A stretch of DNA of 64,000 bases from Bog-473 sp963766995 (lineage in GTDB: Bacteria; Actinomycetota; Acidimicrobiia; Acidimicrobiales; RAAP-2), in assembly GCA_963766995.1 (NCBI GenBank), contig CAVYCE010000003.1, positions 1,178,001 to 1,242,000 on the forward strand, given 5' to 3'. Under the pieces are notes generated by a model that was given only the letters and a program-made list of their open reading frames with translations, ran no database searches and was not told where the DNA came from. The translations under genes and the position numbers were made by a program. Position 1 is the stretch's first letter, and the number at the start of each line of letters is the position of its first letter. Positions 57,343-64,000 of this stretch are shown piece by piece.

Positions 57343-59243
57343 GTGCCCTCCAGCGCGAGCCCCGGTGCCGGTCCGCCTTCGCCCCCCACCGGTTGGCGAC
57401 CACCCCCACCGGGAGCAAACGACTTCCAGGACTGGCGGAACCACAGGATGGTGAGCGGGATCAATCCATCGGGGTTGGCCCCCAAGCTGACTCCGGCCGT
57501 GCCCACCACGAGGTACTCAATGCTGGACGGGAGGAATCCGAGCAACATTCCGCCGGCCAGGGCCCCCGAACAGGTGGCGGCGCCACTGACGGCGACTGCG
57601 GCCAGGATCAGGAGGCTGAAGAACATCTCGAAATCGGTGGACCCGGCCACGGAGCTGGCCGCCCCGAACAGCGCACCGGCCAGGCCGGCAATGGCGGCTG
57701 ACAGCCCGAACACCACCAGCTTGGTCATGGTGAGGCTCAGGCCCAGGGTGGAGCAGGCCGGCTCGGAGTCCTTCATGGCGATGAGCACCCGGCCGAACGG
57801 TCCCCGTCGCAGCGCCAGCAAACCGATCGAGAGGAGGGCGAAGACCACGGCCAGGAAGATGTCGAGGCCCTTCCCGGCCCCAACATGCAGTCCTAAGAGG
57901 TGGGGTGGCTTGATGGACACTGACCCGTTGTAGCCAAACGCGGCTGACCAGGGGAAAAAGCTGTTGTCCATGAGCGTGGCGAAGGCCATGGTGGCCAGGG
58001 CCAGGTAGAGCCCCCGCAGGCGAAGCGCCGGCAGCGCCACCAACGCCCCGACCGCCCCGGCCAAACCAGCGGCGGCCACCAGCCCCCAGAACGAACAGCC
58101 GCCATATTTGGACGCAGCGAAGGCGCCGAGACCGGCAAAGGTCATCTGGCAGATGGAGACCTGCCCGCCCCAGCCCGTCAACGGGACCAATGACAGGCAG
58201 ACCAGGCCATAGGCCAGAGCGACCCCCAAGGTGATGAGGTTGCCCGGATCGAGCAGCTGCACCGCCACCACCACGGCAGCCACCAGGAGCACCCCACCTT
58301 GAAGGCTCCGAGTGAAGCCGGCCGGGGCCAAGCTCACCTGACGTCGCAGCGACCCCACCTTTATCCGGTCCTGGCGCATCACCAGCAGCACAACGAACAG
58401 CAGCACCGACGGGACCGACAAGGCCAGGCCTTGGATCGGCGTCGACCTCCAGATGCCGGTCGATGGGAAATAGCCCGTGGCGTAGGAGGCCACCAGGCCG
58501 ATACCCAACGCGCCGACAAACGTGAGCGGGAGGTTTTTGAGGCGACCCAACATTGCCGCGGCATAGGCGTCAATGACCAGCAGGGTCAGGATGAGGGGAT
58601 TCAGCTGCAAGATGGGAGCGGCCAGAATGCCGGCCACCGACGCCAGCGACGCGCCGATGGCCCAACTGAAGGTGGAGAGCCATGACGGACGGCCGCCGAA
58701 GAGGCCGACCAGGTCCCGGTTGTCGACCACGCCTCGCATGGCAATGCCCACTCGAGTCCGATAGAGGAGCAGGCGGAGCCCGATGGCGATGGCCGCAGCG
58801 ATCCCGATGGTGATGACGTCCTCATAGACGATGTACACGCCGAAGAGGGTGAACCCGGAGTGGCCGAAGAACTGCGGCACCACGGGCGAATCGTTGGCCC
58901 AGATCTTCTCGGCCGCGCCAATGAGGAGCAGCGTCAACCCGACGGTGACGACGAGCGTGACGGCCACCGACGCACCCGCCACGCGCCGAATGAGGACCCG
59001 CTCTATCAGCGCACCGAAGAGAGGGGCCAGGACGAACACGCTGAGAATGAAGGCCCAACCGGGAGGGATGTGCCAGGCCACTGACAGCTGCCAATAGACG
59101 AAGGCCATGAACATGCCGATGGCTCCGTGCGCGATGTTGAAAATGCCCGACGTCGAATAGGTGACCACCAGTCCGGACGCCGCCACCGCATAGGTGGCAC
59201 CGGCGACAACGCCGATGACGGTGTAGGCAAAAAACTCGTGCAC
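57333..59243 (-). CDS. fused LivH-LivM branched-chain amino-acid ABC transporter permease
   Basis: A 636-residue membrane protein combining both permeases of a HAAT-family importer. The LivH half (1 to about 300) begins FFAYTVIGVVAGATYAVAASGLVVTYSTSGIFNIAHGAIGMF and contains the EAA-like ALIERVLIRRV region; the LivM half (about 320-600) has LVCLSLVPLTGWGGQVSICQMTFAGLGAFA, LRLRGLYLALATMAFA and the EAA loop RRGPFGRVLIAMKDSEPACSTLGLSL. About 16-18 hydrophobic segments are visible. The C-terminal 30 residues are Gly/Pro-rich. Such fusions occur in actinobacteria. Substrate class is inferred from family; amide, urea or other amino-acid uptake is possible. Confidence 0.93.
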   Translation of the reverse strand: MHEFFAYTVIGVVAGATYAVAASGLVVTYSTSGIFNIAHGAIGMFMAFVYWQLSVAWHIPPGWAFILSVFVLAPLFGALIERVLIRRVAGASVAVTLVVTVGLTLLLIGAAEKIWANDSPVVPQFFGHSGFTLFGVYIVYEDVITIGIAAAIAIGLRLLLYRTRVGIAMRGVVDNRDLVGLFGGRPSWLSTFSWAIGASLASVAGILAAPILQLNPLILTLLVIDAYAAAMLGRLKNLPLTFVGALGIGLVASYATGYFPSTGIWRSTPIQGLALSVPSVLLFVVLLVMRQDRIKVGSLRRQVSLAPAGFTRSLQGGVLLVAAVVVAVQLLDPGNLITLGVALAYGLVCLSLVPLTGWGGQVSICQMTFAGLGAFAASKYGGCSFWGLVAAAGLAGAVGALVALPALRLRGLYLALATMAFATLMDNSFFPWSAAFGYNGSVSIKPPHLLGLHVGAGKGLDIFLAVVFALLSIGLLALRRGPFGRVLIAMKDSEPACSTLGLSLTMTKLVVFGLSAAIAGLAGALFGAASSVAGSTDFEMFFSLLILAAVAVSGAATCSGALAGGMLLGFLPSSIEYLVVGTAGVSLGANPDGLIPLTILWFRQSWKSFAPGGGGRQPVGGEGGPAPGLALEGTAA

Positions 59244-59255
59244 GAACAGTCCGGT

Positions 59256-60761
59256 CTAGTAGGAGTAGAGCCCGCCGGTGCAGTCGAACGTGTTCGGTGC
59301 AGTCGGGTACACGCGCTGGAAGGCGCCGTTTTCGATCTTCACGTAGGCGAAGCAATGAGAGGGGATCTTCTGCCCGATGTTGACCGGCAGCTGTATCCCA
59401 TCTCCGGTCCAGGTGCCGATCTTCTGGAACTGCGACAGCAATGCCGCCCGAGTCAGATCGGGGCCCACCGCCTTGGCCGCCTGCTCGAAGGCCAGGCCAG
59501 CCGACCAGGCCAAGATGGCGAAGATGTCTTGGTGGTACCCAGGCGCCACCCGGTTCATCCAACTTTCGAATAGTTGGAGCTCGGGATTCTCCGGTGCATC
59601 GCTGTAGGCCGCGGTGGCCGAGATCAACACCAGATCGCCGTTGGAGGAGGGCTCAGTCTGCTGGGCAAACTGGGGCGAGTATTCCTCTGAGAACCAGTCG
59701 ATCACTTGAGGATCGAAGTTGTATTGCTCCATCGATTCGAGCAGCCGTTCTGCCGACGCGTCATCCGAGTACTCGGTGACGTACTGCACCTTGTCCGACT
59801 GCATCGCCTCGACGTCGGCGGCGTAGTTGGCTTGCGTCGGCGTGGCCGGTTGGTTGTACACGTAATCGAAGCCGACGCTGGTGTAGGCCTTCACTTCCTG
59901 CGCCGCGTTGTCGGCGGTGGCCGGCACTTGCAGGTAGATCATGGCCGCGTGCTTGACCGCAGCGGGGTACGTGCGGGCCAGGTACTCGGCCGCTCCCAAG
60001 GCGGTGTAGTGGGCCAGACCAGGGCTGGCCCCGAAGATCTCTGGCGACGCACCGGCCGTGTCGGTCGACACCTCACCCGCCATGATGGGAAGGCCACAGG
60101 AGTTGGCCGCGTTGGCGCTGCCATCATCAAAGCCGGATGCGTTGCCCACCATGGCGAACGTCGCCGAGCAGGCCTGCACGGTGTCGGCGTAGCTCTGGCT
60201 GGAGTCGTTGGCATCGTCGTACGGCGTCACCTTGATCATCCGGCCGCAGATGCCACCCTGGCTGTTGACGTAAGCCGCCCACGCCTCCGTGGCCTGCTGC
60301 GCACTCTGGGTCAGCCCGGGCACCACGCCGGTGATACTGGCGATGTTGCCCACGTTTATCGACGTCGCCGTGACGCCGGTGGCCGTGGCCCCGCCATTAC
60401 CGGCCGCAGGTGTTTCATTTCCGTTGGGCCCACAAGGACCTGAAGAGCCGGCGGCGGCACCGGTCGATGTTCCGCCGGTCGGAGTGGCGCCTCCACCCGT
60501 CGGCGTGGCGCCCCCGGTGGTGGTGCCCGCCGTGGTGGCGGTGGTACTGCCCAACGTCGTCGTGGTCTCGTCGTTGGTGCCGGAGCCGCCGTTCGACGCG
60601 CTGGCCGCGCCGGTGTTCTTGCTGGCGCCCAGGGCCTGGGCCTGCTGGCTGGTGGTGAGCCGTGACCCGCAGGCCGAAGCCAACAGGGCCAGTGCGGCCA
60701 CCATGCCAAGCGCGGCGCGACGTCGACGCCTCATGCCGGTCATCGTTCGTTGCTTCTTCAC
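59256..60761 (-). CDS. ABC transporter substrate-binding lipoprotein (branched-chain amino-acid type)
   Basis: A lipoprotein: basic N-terminus, hydrophobic stretch and lipobox LASAC with Cys31, so it should be lipid-anchored outside the membrane. A Thr/Gly/Ala-rich linker (about 40-125) follows, then a periplasmic-binding type I fold with VGNIASITGVVPGLTQSAQQATEAWAAYVNSQGGI, a LivJ/Leu-Ile-Val-binding signature. The linker has near-repeats of Gly-Gly-Ala-Thr-Pro. It supplies substrate to the fused permease encoded 12 bases downstream. Its start overlaps the next gene's stop by four bases. Confidence 0.93.
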   Translation of the reverse strand: MKKQRTMTGMRRRRRAALGMVAALALLASACGSRLTTSQQAQALGASKNTGAASASNGGSGTNDETTTTLGSTTATTAGTTTGGATPTGGGATPTGGTSTGAAAGSSGPCGPNGNETPAAGNGGATATGVTATSINVGNIASITGVVPGLTQSAQQATEAWAAYVNSQGGICGRMIKVTPYDDANDSSQSYADTVQACSATFAMVGNASGFDDGSANAANSCGLPIMAGEVSTDTAGASPEIFGASPGLAHYTALGAAEYLARTYPAAVKHAAMIYLQVPATADNAAQEVKAYTSVGFDYVYNQPATPTQANYAADVEAMQSDKVQYVTEYSDDASAERLLESMEQYNFDPQVIDWFSEEYSPQFAQQTEPSSNGDLVLISATAAYSDAPENPELQLFESWMNRVAPGYHQDIFAILAWSAGLAFEQAAKAVGPDLTRAALLSQFQKIGTWTGDGIQLPVNIGQKIPSHCFAYVKIENGAFQRVYPTAPNTFDCTGGLYSY

Positions 60762-61303
60762 ATCGCTTCTTCCTGCAGCCGGTCCTCGGAGGCTGCCTTG
60801 TCGCCGAAGTCGCGTAGGACCCGTTCGAGACGATCGACGGAGCGGACGATGGCCAACGCGTTACGCCGGGACTCCTCGACCTGGCGCAGGCTCCAGGCGC
60901 AGAGCACCAACACGCCACCGCCGATGACCAGTGCCACACCGAGCAGCCCACCCGAAATCACATAGGGGATCTCTTCGTATTGGTACGGGCTGTGGGCGGC
61001 GCCGTACCAACCGAGCAGGATGCAGACGAATCCGAAACCGATGGCCAGCATCCCAACCAGCTGCATGATTTTGCGCAAGTCCCGGTCGCTCCGGCGTTGC
61101 CGACCACTGTCGACCGCCTGGGCCAGCCGCTGCAGTCGCCCCGAAGCCGGCGTGCTCGCACCGTTGTCGGGACTGGAGTCGGTCGCCGAAGTATCGGCCA
61201 GGTGCGGCGAGTCCGGTGCACCGGGCGTACCGAAGACGCGGCGAACCGCGGTCGGGGACCCGGCATCGTCATTGTTGGTCCATTGCCAGAACTTCAGCTT
61301 CAT
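60758..61303 (-). CDS. small two-helix membrane protein, unknown function
   Basis: A 181-residue protein with a soluble N-terminus (about 75 residues), two hydrophobic segments (79-101 and 114-137) and a C-terminal helix rich in Arg/Glu (LRQVEESRRNALAIVRSVDRLERVLRDF) that could form a coiled coil on the cytoplasmic side. No known domain is recognised. It overlaps the genes on both sides by four bases (ATGA), so it is tightly part of the Liv operon, which suggests a role in assembly or regulation of the transporter or of the neighbouring surface protein. That role is inference. Confidence 0.75.
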   Translation of the reverse strand: MKLKFWQWTNNDDAGSPTAVRRVFGTPGAPDSPHLADTSATDSSPDNGASTPASGRLQRLAQAVDSGRQRRSDRDLRKIMQLVGMLAIGFGFVCILLGWYGAAHSPYQYEEIPYVISGGLLGVALVIGGGVLVLCAWSLRQVEESRRNALAIVRSVDRLERVLRDFGDKAASEDRLQEEAM

Positions 61304-62841
61304 GACCCAAAGTCTCCCGCGTGAGTAGGTAGATCGGCGGTATCGCTGAAGAGTTCACCGAGTGGATCCCCGTCGGTGCAGGCCGGTCCCACCAGCTCGC
61401 TGACGTCATCCACCCGCTTGTAGGCGTAGGCCAGCGCTGCCGCCGCGGCGAGGCCAAGCAGAAGCAATCCAGTTCCGATTCCCTTGAAGACCGGTGTGAC
61501 CGCCGAGGCCGGCGTGCCGGTGCCCTCAGTGGTGGGCGTGGTGCCCGAACCCGAGGTCGGGGTGGTGGCCGTGCCCGTCGTCGGCGAGGTGCCACCGAAG
61601 GTGCTGGCGCCGAAGTCACCGCTGCCGGTGGTCGGTGAGCTGAAGTTGCCGAGGTCGCCGTCGTCACCGGAGGCAGTGCTCGCTGATCCGCTGTCATCGA
61701 CGAAGGCCGGAGAGGCCGACGAGGACACCGTCAAGGTGCCCAGGTCGACGGTGATCACCTGGGCATTCGGTAGTGGCACCGGCAATTCAGAGGTCAGGGA
61801 AGACGGCAACAACGAGGAGAGCTTGTTGGCCGCACTGTCGAGCGTGTCCAGATTGATGGTGAGCTTCAGCCCGTCCAGCGTACGGGTGGCCGAGGCCCCG
61901 TTGATGGTGTCCACCGGGCTGGTCACGGCGAGGGTGATGCCCAGCTCCTTGAGGAGCGTATTGATGGTGGCCACCGGCACCGCCAAGGCTGTGTTCTTCC
62001 CGTTTACCTGAATCCCGTTGGCCGTAATGGTCACCGTCTGCCCCGCGATGGAGGCATTGGCGATGACGGTGTTGCCCGTGACCGTCCCCGTGGTGCCGTC
62101 AGACGACGCCGTCGCCGTCGAGGTGACCGCGCCGATGGAGATAAATCCACCCAGGACAGAAATGCCGGACACCGACGATGAAGCCGAGGCGATGGCTGCG
62201 TTGTCGGTGGTGCTCGAGCTGGACGTACCCGAGATCACGCCCAGTCCGAAGAGCGCGGACGAGGCACCGAGCGGGTTGCCGGTCCCCGAGGCCGACCCGG
62301 AGGTTTGGCTGCCGGTCGACCCCGACGCCGGGGCATCGTCGCCAATGGTGGAGGTGGCCGTGTTGGAGTCGGCCGTGGACGTCACGTCCATGTTCACGCC
62401 GGGCTCATCGGTGGAATCGGAGTTCGGCGTCTGGGGGTAGTCCGATGTCGCTTCCAGGGGCCACACGGGAGCCGGGGGCAGCGGGGCGCCGGGCACCAAC
62501 AAGGACAACTCCGGACCAGCGTTGGCAATGACCTGGCCCGGGTAGAAGGTGGATGCCACTGCGACCCCGGTGGGACCGAAGTTGTCCGTGGTCGAGGCGT
62601 AGCCCTCATCGAGCTCGACGGTGGGGGTCGCCGGCAACGGGAAGTTCGGCTGCTCGTACTGCACCGTGCTTCCCTCGGCCAAGGCAGTGACGGTAAAGCC
62701 ACCCAGGGTCGAGTCCGCCCCGGCTGATCCTCCGGTCAGGGCCGCAGCCAAAAGGCCGGAACCTCCGCCCAAGAGCAGCGCGGTGCTGGCCAGCAAGGCG
62801 CGCAGGCGCCGGCGACTGGAAGGGGACACGTGCTTCGCCAT
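61300..62841 (-). CDS. Ser/Thr-rich secreted protein with C-terminal membrane anchor, unknown function
   Basis: A 513-residue protein with an N-terminal signal peptide (basic, then LLASTALLLGGGSGLLAAAL, cleavage likely near residue 42), a long Ser/Thr/Gly/Asp-rich ectodomain with very few charged basic residues, a repeated strand-like region (ITANGIQVNGKNTALAVPVATINTLL), a Thr-Pro-Ser linker (about 390-440) and a hydrophobic anchor near 455-475 followed by a basic YAYKRVDD cytoplasmic start. It resembles surface proteins annotated only by their anchor type in acidimicrobial genomes. It lies between livF and the small membrane protein with start and stop overlaps, and may be an accessory surface component. 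Confidence 0.72.
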   Translation of the reverse strand: MAKHVSPSSRRRLRALLASTALLLGGGSGLLAAALTGGSAGADSTLGGFTVTALAEGSTVQYEQPNFPLPATPTVELDEGYASTTDNFGPTGVAVASTFYPGQVIANAGPELSLLVPGAPLPPAPVWPLEATSDYPQTPNSDSTDEPGVNMDVTSTADSNTATSTIGDDAPASGSTGSQTSGSASGTGNPLGASSALFGLGVISGTSSSSTTDNAAIASASSSVSGISVLGGFISIGAVTSTATASSDGTTGTVTGNTVIANASIAGQTVTITANGIQVNGKNTALAVPVATINTLLKELGITLAVTSPVDTINGASATRTLDGLKLTINLDTLDSAANKLSSLLPSSLTSELPVPLPNAQVITVDLGTLTVSSSASPAFVDDSGSASTASGDDGDLGNFSSPTTGSGDFGASTFGGTSPTTGTATTPTSGSGTTPTTEGTGTPASAVTPVFKGIGTGLLLLGLAAAAALAYAYKRVDDVSELVGPACTDGDPLGELFSDTADLPTHAGDFGS

Positions 62842-63575
62842 TAGGCGGCCACTCCACCCAGATAGGCGCTGGCCAGGTCAGCCGGCAGCTCATCGGGTGT
62901 GCCGGCGGCCACGATCTTGCCCTGCACCACCACGGCCACATGGGTCGCCACCTTGAGGGCAGTGGCAGCGAACTGCTCGGCCAGAATGACGGCCACGCCT
63001 TCGGCTGCGATCTGGGCCACCAGCTCGTAGAGCTCGCTCACAATCATCGGTGCCAGCCCCATGGAGATCTCGTCCAAGAGGAGCAACGCTGGCTCGACGC
63101 TCAGGGTTCGGGCCATAGCCAGCATCTGCTGTTCGCCCCCGGAAAGGGTGCCGGCGACCTGGGTGCGGCGCTCCGAGAGGCGGGGGAAGCGGTGGAAGGC
63201 CCGATCCTCGACGGTGGCCTTCGACGCACCACCAAAAGTCATGAGCCTCAGATTCTCCGAGACGGTGAGGTTGGGGAAGATGCCGCGGCCGTCGGGCAAG
63301 GTGCACACGCCGGCCCGGGACAGCGCCTCGGGCTTGATCCCGTTGACGTGCCGGCCCAGCACGTGGAAGCAGCCCGATGTCGGCTCCATCTGACCGCTCG
63401 CCACTTTCAGCGCGGTGGACTTGCCGGCGCCGTTCGGTCCCAGCAGCGCCAGGACGGATCCGTCCTGGACCGCCAAGTCGATGCCATGCAGCACCTCGAT
63501 CTGCCCGTAGGCCGCATGCACTCGGCGTAGCTCCAACACCGGCGGTATCGGCCGGGTCGTGGGGGTCTCAGGCAT
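62841..63575 (-). CDS. livF: branched-chain amino-acid ABC transporter ATP-binding protein LivF
   Basis: A 244-residue ABC ATPase. Walker A GPNGAGKS (46-53), signature LSGGEQQMLAMARTL, Walker B LLLLDEISMGLAP and the switch His replaced by Gln in ILAEQFA, as usual for LivF. VHAAYGQIEVLHGIDL is the LivF-type A-loop region. Start overlaps livG by eight bases; stop and the next gene's start share one base. Confidence 0.94.
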   Translation of the reverse strand: MPETPTTRPIPPVLELRRVHAAYGQIEVLHGIDLAVQDGSVLALLGPNGAGKSTALKVASGQMEPTSGCFHVLGRHVNGIKPEALSRAGVCTLPDGRGIFPNLTVSENLRLMTFGGASKATVEDRAFHRFPRLSERRTQVAGTLSGGEQQMLAMARTLSVEPALLLLDEISMGLAPMIVSELYELVAQIAAEGVAVILAEQFAATALKVATHVAVVVQGKIVAAGTPDELPADLASAYLGGVAA

Positions 63576-64000
63576 CGAGCGTCCCCCCCATGGCCACGTG
63601 GAACTCGGTGGCCAGCATCATGTCGGCCGTCTGAGCGCTACTGGCCAGCTGCTCGTCTCCGTCGTCCATGGCACCGAGATAGGCCGCTCGCACCCGATCG
63701 TCGGCCCGCACTTCGGTCGGAGTGCCCACCATCAGGACGGCGCCGAAATCGAGGACGTTGATGCCCGAACACACGCGCATGACCAGTTCCATGTCGTGCT
63801 CCACCAGCAGGACGGCCATGCCATTGGCCGCCAGCTTCAACAAGAGCTCGCCCATCTCCTCGCTCTCGGACTCGCTCAACCCCGAGGAGGGCTCGTCCAA
63901 CAGCAGCAGTCGAGGCTTGGTGGCCAGCGAGCGGGCCAGTTCGAGCAGTCGGGCCTGGCCAGTGGGCAGCGTGTCGGCGGGGCGATCGCCCAGAGCGGAC
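63568..64000 (-). CDS. livG: branched-chain amino-acid ABC transporter ATP-binding protein LivG (N-terminus beyond window)
   Basis: The C-terminal 143 residues of the second ATPase. LPTGQARLLELARSLA is a variant ABC signature (LPTGQ in place of LSxGQ), followed by Walker B LLLLDEPSSGL and the switch His in LLVEHDMELVM; VLDFGAVLMVGTPTEVRADDRVRAAYLG is the usual LivG end. The final 25 residues are an extension beyond the common end. Walker A lies outside the window. Confidence 0.92.
   Translation of the reverse strand, partial: SALGDRPADTLPTGQARLLELARSLATKPRLLLLDEPSSGLSESESEEMGELLLKLAANGMAVLLVEHDMELVMRVCSGINVLDFGAVLMVGTPTEVRADDRVRAAYLGAMDDGDEQLASSAQTADMMLATEFHVAMGGTLDA

Overview
The window is high-GC DNA from a free-living actinobacterium. 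A zinc-binding S14, zinc-Cys S4/L36, a CIRCE-controlled groESL operon, GuaB3, a DUF222-HNH endonuclease and a fused LivH-LivM permease suggest Actinomycetota, possibly class Acidimicrobiia; the class is inferred, because no rRNA gene is present. Gene density is very high, most genes lie on the minus strand, and neighbours often overlap by ATGA, GTGA or TGATG. No gene-free stretch exceeds 300 bases. I see no tRNA, rRNA, CRISPR array, insertion sequence or prophage.

Region 1 (1-20.8 kb) is core metabolism and information processing: the 5' end of icd, a class III CoA-transferase, metF, folD-purH-purN (one-carbon and purine metabolism), sucD-sucC (TCA cycle), a stand-alone B12-binding domain, the pcrA helicase, guaA and guaB3 (guanine nucleotides), a hydratase, a Nudix hydrolase, pyrE and groES-groEL with promoter and CIRCE operator. 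Region 2 (20.9-25.8 kb) is an accessory patch: a translationally coupled plus-strand cassette of a short-chain dehydrogenase, a GH13 glucosidase and a GT1-like glycosyltransferase, then an aldo/keto reductase. It lies between rimI and groES, where many actinobacteria carry tsaD.

Region 3 (25.8-34.6 kb) holds tRNA t6A genes (tsaE, tsaB), rimI, a family 4 uracil-DNA glycosylase, alr, nnr, acpS, glmS and glmM, linking cell-wall precursors, metabolite repair and lipid-carrier activation. Region 4 (34.6-57.3 kb) is the complete str-S10-spc-alpha ribosomal superoperon with secY, adk, map, infA, truA, rplM and rpsI, read from a good promoter in front of rpsL. Region 5 (57.3-64 kb) is a branched-chain amino-acid-type (Liv) ABC transporter operon that also carries a small membrane protein and a Ser/Thr-rich anchored surface protein.

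Most content is conserved. The points that stand out are: short tandem duplications of 14-17 bp at several gene junctions, notably five 14-bp units that exactly fill the purH-folD junction and form a ladder of five-codon ORFs; frameshifts in two normally essential genes, sucC and secY, each explained by loss of one CG from GCGCGA; a probable CTG start for infA; and four consecutive ribosomal protein genes (rplV, rpsC, rpmC, rpsQ) with long acidic tails, one with a His-Asp repeat. I found no convincing new multi-gene defence or biosynthetic system.
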